NCBI GenBank assembly: GCA_033850885.1
Contig: JAWWPG010000046.1
Coordinates: forward strand, 1 to 64,000
Direction: 5' to 3'
Source: JAWWPG01 sp033850885
GTDB lineage: Bacteria; Actinomycetota; Actinomycetes; Propionibacteriales; Nocardioidaceae
DNA: 64,000 nt
Shown in pieces: positions 8,305-15,686 of this stretch (its first letter is position 1; each line of letters starts with the position of its first letter). The notes beneath the pieces are model-generated. The model made no database searches. It was given only the letters and a program-made list of their open reading frames with translations, and was not told where the DNA came from. The position numbers and the translations under genes were made by a program.

Positions 8305-9114
8305 ATGACTTCTCACCTCCGTGCGCTCTGCTTCGAGGCGCACGACCCGCTCCGTCTCGCAAACTTCTGGGCCGGCGTCCTTGGCTGGAAGATGGCCGAC
8401 GACCGCCACGAGGGCATCGCGCTGCTGCCGAGCGATGACACCGGGTTCCGGATTTGCTTTCTTTCGACCCGGGAGCAGAAAGCCGGCCAGAACCAGATGC
8501 ACTTCGATCTGACGAGCACCTCCCTCGAGGACCAGCAGCAGACGGTGGCGAGGTCGCTCGGACTCGGCGCCCGGCACATCGACATCGGTCAGCGCCCGGA
8601 GGAGGGTCATGTAGTGCTCGCGGACCCCGAAGGTAATGAGTTCTGCGTCATCGAGCCGGACAACAACTTCCTTGCTGACTGCGGATTCATCGGCGCGTTG
8701 GCGTGCGACGGTTCGCAGGACGTCGGGTACTTCTGGAGCCAAGCGCTGGGCTGGCCGTTGGTCTGGGACCAGGACCAGGAGACCGCGATCCGCTCACCTC
8801 GTGGTGGCCCGAAGATCACTTGGGGAGGTCCGCCACTGATGCCCGAGGCCAGGAAGAACCGGCTGCATTTCGACATCGCTCCACTTGTCCACGGTGCTCA
8901 GCAAGCCGAGGTCGACCGTCTCGTCTCGCTCGGGGCGACTCGGGTTGACATCGGCCAGGGAGAGGTCAACCGGGTGGTGATGGCCGATCCGGAGGACAGC
9001 GCGTCAATAGGCCTATCGACTAAGCGGGCACACCCCGGGGTCGTCATGCGGGACCCGGACGGAAACGACTTCTATGTGCTGGCGCCTGGTGCTACTGAAG
9101 GCGGCGACGCTTGA
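8305..9114 (+). CDS. Two-domain VOC (glyoxalase-fold) protein
   Basis: 269 aa with two vicinal-oxygen-chelate modules. Module 1 runs from ALCFEAHDPLRLANFWAGVL (7-26) to VVLADPEGNEFCVIEP (103-118). Module 2 runs from FIGALACDGSQDVGYFWSQA (128-147) to the C-terminus. Substrate is unknown; such proteins include dioxygenases, isomerases and resistance proteins. Module 2 ends oddly: VVMADPE (224-230) is followed by an extra 19-21 residues and then VVMRDPDGNDFYVLAP, as if the final strand were duplicated. Start: ATG 8305 with GGAG just upstream; ATG 8293 is an alternative. Confidence 0.75.
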   Translation: MTSHLRALCFEAHDPLRLANFWAGVLGWKMADDRHEGIALLPSDDTGFRICFLSTREQKAGQNQMHFDLTSTSLEDQQQTVARSLGLGARHIDIGQRPEEGHVVLADPEGNEFCVIEPDNNFLADCGFIGALACDGSQDVGYFWSQALGWPLVWDQDQETAIRSPRGGPKITWGGPPLMPEARKNRLHFDIAPLVHGAQQAEVDRLVSLGATRVDIGQGEVNRVVMADPEDSASIGLSTKRAHPGVVMRDPDGNDFYVLAPGATEGGDA

Positions 9115-9134
9115 GGGCCCGCCGCGCCGGGCCC
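9115..9134. terminator. Terminator-like hairpin between convergent genes
   Basis: Perfect 7-bp stem GGGCCCG-(CCGCGC)-CGGGCCC immediately after the VOC gene stop and before the end of the convergent lipoprotein gene. It could serve both strands. Confidence 0.55.
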
Positions 9135-9157
9135 GGGGTGACGGATGAGCTGGTCGA

Positions 9158-9733
9158 CTATCGCTGGGAAGGACCTACCGGCTGCTGTTGCCCAGCGCAC
9201 GGTGCACCCAACCCAATGCGCACGCGACGTTCAGCTGTCGTGGTTTTGACGATCACGGCGGCGCACGAGGCCCGGTTGATGTAGTAACCGCCGATGAACG
9301 CCAACCATTGCGAGCTCGATGTTGATCGGCACCTGCGGACAACGAGCGAACGCGTCGTTGTCGGTGTCCCCGGGTGAGGATTCCAGGAGAACGCCAGACT
9401 CCCGGGCGATGCCTGCGCCGCAAGTAACTCGAAAGATGCTCCCGCTCTGACCACCAACGCAGACTTGGCGAAGAGGCGAGGCAGGCCGCCCTCGCCCAAC
9501 CGACCAGTCCCGAGCGCTGCAGCCTTCGGACTAGCCGGCAACGCCACCACACCAAGGACAGCCTGTAGATCATTGGCGGGCAGATCCGTACCGGCACCGC
9601 TCGCGCAGTCCAGGGCGACCGGCCCCCTAGACGACTCAGGCGCTGTCAGCGGCGCCCTGCCACCACCGGAATCCGTGGTACATGAAGCCAGAATGAAACA
9701 TGCTGTCGCTAGCACGCCGATAGTCGGGCGCAT
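9158..9733 (-). CDS. Putative lipoprotein of unknown function
   Basis: 191 aa. The signal peptide MRPTIGVLATACFILASC ends in a lipobox (LASC), so the mature protein should be lipid-anchored at Cys18. Later Cys residues (LDCASGAG, RASCAAV, GAPCAG) could form disulfides. The segment SSSQWLAFIGGYYINRASC followed by VIVKTTTAERRVRIGLG resembles short secreted actinobacterial proteins of unknown role. The middle part (TTTRSLVVRRCRSTSSS) looks less well formed, so an internal frame disturbance cannot be excluded. It stands alone between a convergent neighbour and a divergent methyltransferase. Confidence 0.6.
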   Translation of the reverse strand: MRPTIGVLATACFILASCTTDSGGGRAPLTAPESSRGPVALDCASGAGTDLPANDLQAVLGVVALPASPKAAALGTGRLGEGGLPRLFAKSALVVRAGASFELLAAQASPGSLAFSWNPHPGTPTTTRSLVVRRCRSTSSSQWLAFIGGYYINRASCAAVIVKTTTAERRVRIGLGAPCAGQQQPVGPSQR

Positions 9734-9933
9734 CCAACTATTTAATCAGCAAGCCCGCTAGGTGACCCCAGCCCAGGCGGGCACCTCCGCTCCACCAGCC
9801 TGGTTGCAGCGCACTGGTTGCAGCGCAGGTGGGCAGCGCGAGGGTTGGCCGGGTCCTCACCATGCGACGGGTGGACAGGGCGTGTTGCCGGAGGTTGGGT
9901 CCGCGAGAGGCGACGGAATGTGACCATGGGTGC

Positions 9934-10692
9934 ATGACGAACCGCGCACTTAGCTTCGGGCCGGTGGCTTCGGCGTACGAGATGTTCCGACCCGGCTACC
10001 CCGACGAGCTCGTCGAAGAGGTACTCGCCTACGCGGGCCGGCCAGTCCGCACGGCACTGGAGATCGGCGCGGGCACCGGCAAGGCAACCCGCGTGTTCGT
10101 CCGTCACCGGATCGCGGTCACCGCCACAGATCCTGACGCCGCCATGCTGACGGAACTGCGCAAACATGTGCCCGCAACGGTCGCCACGGTGCAGGCCGCG
10201 TTCGAGGATCTTCCGCTCACCCCGGTCTACGACCTGGTCTTCGCGGCAGCTTCTCTGCACTGGACCAAGCCGGACGATCGTTGGTCGCGCGTGGCCGCGA
10301 TGCTCACCCGTGATGGGATCTTCGCCTCCTTCGGTGGACACGTCCACCTGTCCGACTCAGATTTGGAGCAGGCCGTCCGCGCCGCCAGGTCGCCGTACCT
10401 AGCAGACGACGACGTGGCGTCGCCGGACGGGACACCAGCCGACAGCCCGATGCACTGGCCCGGCACCGAGCTGACTCGGTCCGACCGATTCACCGATGTA
10501 CGCCAGTCGAGCCTCGAACGTCGCACGACAACCTCGGCCCGCGACTACGTCGGCCACCTCTCGACGATCTCGGCGTATCTCGAGCTGCCTGAGCCGGTTC
10601 GGGAGCACGTGCTCGACCTGATCCTCCATGCGTTGCCCGAGCGAGTGACAGTTGCGGCCGACATCACCCTTCACCTTGCCCGGTTGGGATGA
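9934..10692 (+). CDS. Class I SAM-dependent methyltransferase
   Basis: 252 aa. Motif I is LEIGAGTGKATRVF, with the acidic end of beta-2 in TATDPDAAMLTEL and motif IV-like YDLVFAAASLHW. The opening FGPVASAYEMFRPGYPDELV is typical of small-molecule methyltransferases of the methyltransf_11/25 type. The substrate cannot be read from sequence. ATG 9934 is chosen because the family-like sequence starts there; the upstream open frame has no resemblance. An imperfect tandem repeat of CTGGTTGCAGCGCA lies upstream at about 9802-9830. Confidence 0.8.
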   Translation: MTNRALSFGPVASAYEMFRPGYPDELVEEVLAYAGRPVRTALEIGAGTGKATRVFVRHRIAVTATDPDAAMLTELRKHVPATVATVQAAFEDLPLTPVYDLVFAAASLHWTKPDDRWSRVAAMLTRDGIFASFGGHVHLSDSDLEQAVRAARSPYLADDDVASPDGTPADSPMHWPGTELTRSDRFTDVRQSSLERRTTTSARDYVGHLSTISAYLELPEPVREHVLDLILHALPERVTVAADITLHLARLG

Positions 10693-10825
10693 GCACCGAT
10701 CGAGGCACATCGCCGGCCCTGGTCAGTGCTCTTGCCGTGGGTTGTATCGGTGCGCCAGACAGATGCGGCGCTGTGCCGCGGACTGCGACATGAGAGCGTG
10801 ACGAGATCGGTGCGAACATTCGGAC

Positions 10826-11764
10826 ATGACGATTGCCGCGGAGTACGCCGAGTTCGCCGCGCGTGAGGCGCACGGCGTGTCGGCCGTGTACGAGCGCCTG
10901 TCCCTCGCGATCTCCGCCGACGCCGAGGTGCTAGCCCTGCTGAGCACACTCGCGGCGCGGAAGCGGCAACCGAACCTGCTGTTCGCCGTCGTACGACTCC
11001 TCGGCGGACCTCTGGACGACCCGGCCGCGTTCCACGACTACACGGTGGCGAACTGGCCGATGATCGAGGCCGAAGTACGCGCTCGCGCCACGCAGACGAA
11101 TGAGCCCGGTAGGTGTGCCGTACTGCTTCCGGTGCTGGCCGCGCTGCCGCAGCCCCTCGCGCTGCTGGAAGTCGGCGCCTCCGCCGGGCTGTGTCTGTAC
11201 CCCGACCGGTACGGCTACCGCTACGGCGACCACGCGGTCGGCTCCGGAGAGCCCGTCCTCGAGTGCGCGATCACGGGAGTGGCACCGCCGGACAGCGTAC
11301 CCGAGGTGGTGTGGCGAGCAGGCCTGGACCTGAATCCCCTCGATGTCAATGACCCTGGCGATGTCGCATGGCTCGATGCGCTCATCTGGCCGGAGCACGA
11401 ACACCGCCGGGCCCGCCTACAGGCCGCGGCGGCCGTCGCCGCGGCCGAACCGCCAGTGCTGCTGCGCGGCGACCTGGTCGACGACCTCCCGGCGCTCGCC
11501 GCGCAGACGCCATCTGGTGCGACGCTCGTGGTGTTCCACTCCTCCGTCATGTTCTACGTGCCGCAGCCGAGGCGGACCGAGTTCGTCGAGACCGTACGCG
11601 CCCTCCCGGGACACTGGCTTGCCAACGAAAACCCCAACCTGCTGCCTTACGACCGCCCACTGCCGAAGCCACCGGATGAGGCGCTGCACAATGTGCTGGC
11701 GCTGGACGGAACACCACTCGCCTGGACCCGACCGCACGGACAAGCGATCAACTGGTTCGCCTAG
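10826..11764 (+). CDS. DUF2332 family protein
   Basis: 312 aa. The family pattern is clear: AEYAEFAAREAHGVSAVYER at the start, LLPVLAALPQPLALLEVGAS with AGLCLYPDRYGYRYG in the middle, and VVFHSSVMFYVP followed by FVETVRALPGHWLANE near the end. The GASAGL stretch resembles a SAM-binding loop, so a methyltransferase-like fold is plausible but unproven. The gene is monocistronic in appearance, 133 bp after the methyltransferase gene. Confidence 0.75.
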   Translation: MTIAAEYAEFAAREAHGVSAVYERLSLAISADAEVLALLSTLAARKRQPNLLFAVVRLLGGPLDDPAAFHDYTVANWPMIEAEVRARATQTNEPGRCAVLLPVLAALPQPLALLEVGASAGLCLYPDRYGYRYGDHAVGSGEPVLECAITGVAPPDSVPEVVWRAGLDLNPLDVNDPGDVAWLDALIWPEHEHRRARLQAAAAVAAAEPPVLLRGDLVDDLPALAAQTPSGATLVVFHSSVMFYVPQPRRTEFVETVRALPGHWLANENPNLLPYDRPLPKPPDEALHNVLALDGTPLAWTRPHGQAINWFA

Positions 11765-11874
11765 GCCCGGGGTAGCTCGTCGACGAGTTCATGCAGCTCG
11801 TGGCGGAGCGGTCGCCGCAAGAGAATCGGGTTCGGCTGTGGTGAGGCCGCGCCGGGAGTGACAAGGTGAGAAGC

Positions 11875-12465
11875 ATGTTCATCGACATCGTCCCCGAAGA
11901 GGCCGCTGAAGGCGCCCTCGCCGAGTTTTACCAGCAGCAGAAGGGTGCCTGGGGCTTCCTCCCGAACTTCGCTGCGGTCTTCTCAACACGACCGGAAGTG
12001 GGCAAGGCCTGGAGCATGCTCAACAAGACCGTGCGCGACGGGATGGACCGCCGCCGCTTCGAGATCGCCACCATCGGCGCCGCCCGGGCGCTGCGCTCGA
12101 CATACTGCACCGCTGCCCACTCGAAGTTTCTGCGGGACGTGTGTGACGACGAGCCCACCATGATCGCGATCGCCCAGGACCCTAGCGGTGCCGGGCTGAG
12201 CGAACAGGACCGCGCTGTCTACGAGTTCGCGGCACGGGTGGCGATGGACGCGTCATCGATCGGACAGAACGACGTCGAGGCGCTGCGCGCGCACGGGCTC
12301 ACCGACGCCGACGTCGCGGACGTTGTCTTCGCGGCGGCCGCCCGGTCCTTCTTCACCCGTGTCCTGGACGGGCTCGGAGCACAACTCGATGTGCAGACTG
12401 CCGGCACCTTCGCGCCGGACATCCTTGCGTCGATGGTCGTCGGACGTCCGGTCTCCGATTCGTGA
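11875..12465 (+). CDS. Carboxymuconolactone decarboxylase/AhpD-fold protein
   Basis: About 196 aa. The all-helical CMD fold is indicated by EGALAEFYQQQKGAWGFLPN, FEIATIGAARALRSTYCTAA with HSKFLRD, and LTDADVADVVFAAAARSFFT. The CTAAH motif keeps one Cys and the His of the AhpD-type redox centre but not a CxxC pair, which fits the 'peroxidase-related' branch. ATG 11875 is preferred: AAGGTGAG lies just upstream, overlapping a possible GTG start at 11866. Confidence 0.75.
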   Translation: MFIDIVPEEAAEGALAEFYQQQKGAWGFLPNFAAVFSTRPEVGKAWSMLNKTVRDGMDRRRFEIATIGAARALRSTYCTAAHSKFLRDVCDDEPTMIAIAQDPSGAGLSEQDRAVYEFAARVAMDASSIGQNDVEALRAHGLTDADVADVVFAAAARSFFTRVLDGLGAQLDVQTAGTFAPDILASMVVGRPVSDS

Positions 12466-12753
12466 CCGGGACCCGCCTTCCAGGTCGAAGCTTTGTGCGG
12501 ACCGCGAAGGCGAACTAGCCGCTTCACCTGGGAAACGGCACGGGGTTCGCGGCGCAGGAGATGACCAGCTCGATCCCCTTCCTGACCCACTGCCCGGCGG
12601 TGGTCGACAGCCCTTCCTTCCACGCTTGCTTGGCGGCATCCAGCAGGCGCTTGGTCTCGTGCGCCCGCGAGACTTGAGGATCGCATCTGCAAACAGTTGC
12701 GACAGCCTGCGACGCCAGACGCTCGTAACGAGTGGTGGGCGCGTTTGGACCCA

Positions 12754-12772
12754 ATCAGTAGTACCAGGGGTA
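12754..12772. repeat. 19-nt direct repeat, copy 1 (candidate attachment site)
   Basis: ATCAGTAGTACCAGGGGTA occurs here and identically at 17973-17991, 5.2 kb away, with a tyrosine recombinase between the copies. Motifs to its right recur on the left of the second copy. This is the layout expected for attL/attR of an integrated element, but it is an inference. Confidence 0.5.
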
Positions 12773-12830
12773 TGTTGCCGCGGCGTTCGAGGGGCGACGG
12801 ACGTCGTTGACTCTCACTCATAATTGCAGT

Positions 12831-12920
12831 CTGACCTGCGCGAACGCGACCGCTGGGCCGCCCGGCATCGTTGGAGGGGGACGGTCTCGGCTGGACTTCT
12901 CGCGGACTATTTGCGGACTG
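12831..12920. repeat. Repeated motifs, possible recombinase arm sites (left)
   Basis: CTGACCTGCGCGAACGC (12831-12847) is followed by two GCGGACT units whose starts are 11 bp apart (12902 and 12913). The same two motif types, with the same 11-bp period, occur at 17914-17967. Short direct repeats next to a core site are typical of tyrosine recombinase arm-binding sites. Confidence 0.4.
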
Positions 12921-13289
12921 CCGGCACGGCCGGGATCGCCGAGTCGGACAGGGCGCACCGCGAAGTGCGGCTCTAGGATCGGCAGTCCTCCCCGCGTGCG
13001 CGCGGCGAAGCGCGGCGTTGCTCGACTTCGTTGGTCCTTGCTGACCCTGCCCCCGCAACCACCTCCGGAGCGCGAGCCATTCGTGATCTAAGACTGTCGC
13101 CCGTTGACGAAAAGGTAATCCGCCCTGCACAAACACCCGTTGAGAGTGGTTGGAGGTGTTGGGCAGTTTCGTATTTTCGTGCAGCCAGATCAGGGACGCT
13201 GTGTCACGTCCAGCGCGAGCCGATGCGAGCGTCGAGCTCGTCCCATGTCAGGCCGATCGATGGGTCGGCCTGCAGTTACTCGGCACAGC

Positions 13290-13690
13290 CAGCCAATATC
13301 GCCGCCCTGCAGAGGCTGCTCGACCGCTTCGTCGACGAGTACAACCACCACCGCCCGCACCGCTCCCTCCCGCACCGGGCCACCCCGTCAGCGCTCTACG
13401 ACACCATGCCCAAAGCACTGCCAGGCACCACCCGCGATCCCGACACCCACGAGCGGATCCGGCACGACCGCGTCGACAAGGCCGGCTCGGTGACCATCCG
13501 TCACAACGGCCGACTACACCACATCGGCGTCGGCCGAACCCACGCCGGAACCTGCGTCATCCCGCTCGTCCAGGACCTCCACATCAGGGTCGTCAACGCC
13601 GCCACCGGCGAACTGTTGCGCGAGTTGACCCTCAACCCCCACACCGACTATCAGCCCACCGGAGCGCCCAAAGGACCCACCCCGAAATGA
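13290..13690 (+). pseudogene. IS481-family transposase remnant (3' part)
   Basis: From about 13290 the frame encodes ALQRLLDRFVDEYNHHRPHR (end of the rve integrase core) and then the C-terminal domain, LPHRATPSALYDTMPKALPG to PHTDYQPTGAPKGPTPK. The N-terminal HTH and the first catalytic Asp residues are missing. The sequence before 13290 in the same frame does not resemble a transposase, so the gene is truncated by a deletion or rearrangement. Its C-terminus matches the partial copy at 1-77. Confidence 0.75.
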
Positions 13691-13728
13691 CGAAACAGCC
13701 GGACCAGTTGTAGGTCCGACTGTCGCCT

Positions 13729-13746
13729 ATGTCTTGAGACATCACA
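13729..13746. repeat. IS481-like right end
   Basis: The palindrome ATGTCT-TG-AGACAT (13729-13742) ends in ACATCACA at 13746. Its last 11 bases equal 117-127. The next base begins a tRNA 3' end, as at the first copy. Confidence 0.55.
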
Positions 13747-13775
13747 CGGTCGGGCTGACAGGATTCGAACCTGCG
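13747..13775 (-). tRNA. tRNA-Pro 3' fragment (partial, not functional)
   Basis: On the minus strand the sequence reads CGCAGG-TTCGAAT-CCTGT-CAGCCCG-ACCG: a full T arm, the 3' acceptor strand, an A discriminator and CCG where CCA is usual. It fits the 3' end of actinobacterial tRNA-Pro. No matching CGGGCTG 5' acceptor strand, D arm or normal anticodon arm occurs in the next 100 nt; instead there are two simple hairpins (stems 13794-13800/13807-13813 and 13810-13815/13824-13829). tRNA 3' fragments of this size are common integration-site relics. Confidence 0.6.
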
Positions 13776-13869
13776 TTCCCTCCTCCGGAGAGCCGCCAGA
13801 CGATGATCTGGCGAGTGACGACTCTCGCCTTTGACACGCGGAGACCGCAACGCCACTTACGCTGACCCT

Positions 13870-14295
13870 GTGAAGCACCATCGCGGCCTCAGTTGGGTGA
13901 CGGCAGGGGTACTTTCCATCCTCACAGGGTGCTCTGGCACTTCCTCGAACGGCGCCCCAGCAACACTCCCGGGCCGACACCTGACCCACGCTCAGTTCAT
14001 CAACTCACGCTTTGGTTCCGGGACGAACACCTGGCCACTCTCGGTGGACTCCGGGACCTTGTCGTGTGTGGAGCTGGGAGGGCAAGGCAAGAGACGAGAA
14101 TTGGCGGTCGTGTTCACCACTGAGGACGGCACCCAATACGCGCTTAACGGAACAGCGGAGCACACAGGGCGATACCAGCCTGGGATCCAGATCTACGCGC
14201 CTGGCGTTTACAACCCCAACCCGGACCCAGATGCCAGGTACTTGATTGGGTACGGGCTGTACCTCTGCCCGCACTACCGGCCTGGGCAGTGGTGA
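13870..14295 (+). CDS. DUF2511-like lipoprotein
   Basis: About 141 aa from GTG 13870. The signal peptide VKHHRGLSWVTAGVLSILTGC ends in a lipobox (LTGC). The mature part contains WPLSVDSGTLSCVE and DGTQYALNGTAEH, matching the DUF2511 pattern found in short exported proteins, and ends YGLYLCPHYRPGQW. Two later Cys residues (LSC, YLC) may pair. The frame is open further 5' into the tRNA fragment region, but only GTG 13870 gives a proper signal peptide. Function is unknown. Confidence 0.65.
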   Translation: MKHHRGLSWVTAGVLSILTGCSGTSSNGAPATLPGRHLTHAQFINSRFGSGTNTWPLSVDSGTLSCVELGGQGKRRELAVVFTTEDGTQYALNGTAEHTGRYQPGIQIYAPGVYNPNPDPDARYLIGYGLYLCPHYRPGQW

Positions 14296-14422
14296 GTTAG
14301 TGACGCCGCCGAAGGTGTCGGCAGTGCCGAATCGCGACGGCGCGCACTGGCCAATCCTCTGGGTTATGACCCAGGACCATCCAAGATCTCGACATCGGCG
14401 CCAGCCTCGATGCCTTCGGCGA

Positions 14423-14497
14423 TCAGTGGGTGTGGACGTGGGTGTCGACGCCGATGACGACATCGACCACTTCGCGTAGATCGGAAAGACTCTTCAT
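14423..14497 (-). pseudogene. IS110-family transposase, N-terminal scrap
   Basis: ATG 14497 (preceded by GGAGAGAAC) starts MKSLSDLREVVDVVIGVDTH, then VHTH and a stop. DxVIGVDTHxxTH is the first catalytic segment of IS110 DEDD transposases. Only 24 codons remain. The following sequence does not continue the protein in any frame that I can see. Confidence 0.55.
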
Positions 14498-14864
14498 GCG
14501 TTCTCTCCTTCGCCGGACGGGACGTGGTTCCGGTCCGGGACGGAGGCTCGGCGGGACTGTGATGAGACACGCCAGGCGCTGCTAACGCCAGGTGGTCAAG
14601 CTCCTGATCAGGCCAGCTCCTCTAACCGGGCCGGGGCCGGCAACCACGAGTGGACATGTCGCAACAACGCACAAAGCCAGTCATTCCGGGGGTCACACCC
14701 GCGGTCACCAACCCACAGCCCAGCACCATCAGGCTGCGCAGCCGATCCTCACAGTCATTCCGCCGCGGTCCGCTCTCGATCCCAGTGGCGCGAAAGCCTG
14801 GTATTCCGGGTCCCAGGATCGCGCGGCTCTCGTTCGCGGCTCACGGTGCGAGCAGGGTTGAGGC

Positions 14865-15686
14865 ATGACCACAGAGACGAAACGACCCAGCGCCGAGCGC
14901 TGGAAGACCAGCATCCGCGACCTCGACCTGGTGATGCCGGGAGGCAGGGTCCCGCTCCGGCTGGCAGACCGCGACCGAACCCAGCCGTACCTCCTGCTGC
15001 ACGGCGGCGCCGGCCCGGCGTCGGTGATCGCGTTCGGTGACCTCCTCGCCGCCCGCGACTTCACGCGGGTGCTGGTGCCGACCCACCCAGGGTTCGACGG
15101 CACATCCCGGCCCGACAGCGTCAGCACGGTCCGCGACCTCGCCGCGCTGTACGTCGCGGCACTGGATCGGCTCGACCTGTACGACGTCACTGTCGTCGGC
15201 AACTCCCTCGGCGGCTGGATCGCGGCGGAAGTCGCGATCCTCGGGAGTTCACGGGTCAGCGGTGCCGTGCTCATCGACGCAGTCGGCGCCGAGATACCCG
15301 GCGCACCGACCGTCGACGTCCGCACCCTGACGCCTCCGGAGCTGATGCGCCTGTCATTCGCCGATCCGAACCGCCTTGCTCCCGTCCCGGGCGCCCCTGG
15401 TCCCTCGCCCGAGCTCGTGCGGGCCAACCTGGAGACCCTGTACACCTACGGCGGCGCGACGATGTCCGACCCGACCCTGCTCGACCGCCTCGGCGACATC
15501 GAGCTTCCGGTGCAGGTGATCTGGGGCACCGCCGACCGCATCGTCACCCCCGACCACGGTCGCGCCTTCGCCGACGCCGTCCCGAACGCGGTCTTCACCC
15601 TCCTCGAGGGCGCCGGACACCTTCCCCAGATCGAGGCCCCCGAGCAGCTGCTCGGGCTCCTCCACGACCTGGGTGGTGACCGATGA
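14865..15686 (+). CDS. Alpha/beta hydrolase
   Basis: 273 aa. The oxyanion region is YLLLHGGAGPAS, the nucleophile elbow is VVGNSLGGWIAAE, the acid is probably the Asp in VIWGTADRIVTPDHG, and the base is His in LEGAGHLPQIEAPEQ. The fold is that of esterases and C-C hydrolases; the substrate is unknown. Its TGA overlaps the ATG of the next gene (ATGA at 15683-15686), so hydrolase and MBL-fold partner were an operon before the partner was rearranged. Confidence 0.85.
   Translation: MTTETKRPSAERWKTSIRDLDLVMPGGRVPLRLADRDRTQPYLLLHGGAGPASVIAFGDLLAARDFTRVLVPTHPGFDGTSRPDSVSTVRDLAALYVAALDRLDLYDVTVVGNSLGGWIAAEVAILGSSRVSGAVLIDAVGAEIPGAPTVDVRTLTPPELMRLSFADPNRLAPVPGAPGPSPELVRANLETLYTYGGATMSDPTLLDRLGDIELPVQVIWGTADRIVTPDHGRAFADAVPNAVFTLLEGAGHLPQIEAPEQLLGLLHDLGGDR

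Larger units (their letters stand above)
12466..13289. other. Gene-poor stretch with repeats, left edge of the plastic region
   Basis: I see no convincing gene here. It holds one copy of a 19-nt direct repeat (12754-12772), a CTGACCTGCGCGAACGC motif (12831-12847) and a doubled GCGGACT motif (12902-12919), all of which recur near 17.9-18.1 kb. The largest open frame on the minus strand (to 13136) has shadow-like composition. Confidence 0.5.

Noticed and set aside
12524..12754. 76-aa minus-strand frame (MGPNAPTTRYERLASQ...)
   Set aside because: No RBS and it starts inside the 19-nt repeat; a helical middle part looks protein-like but is not enough to call a gene.
12219..13136. 305-aa minus-strand frame
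   Set aside because: Overlaps the CMD gene in antisense, is Arg/Pro/Ser rich and has no family pattern or RBS.
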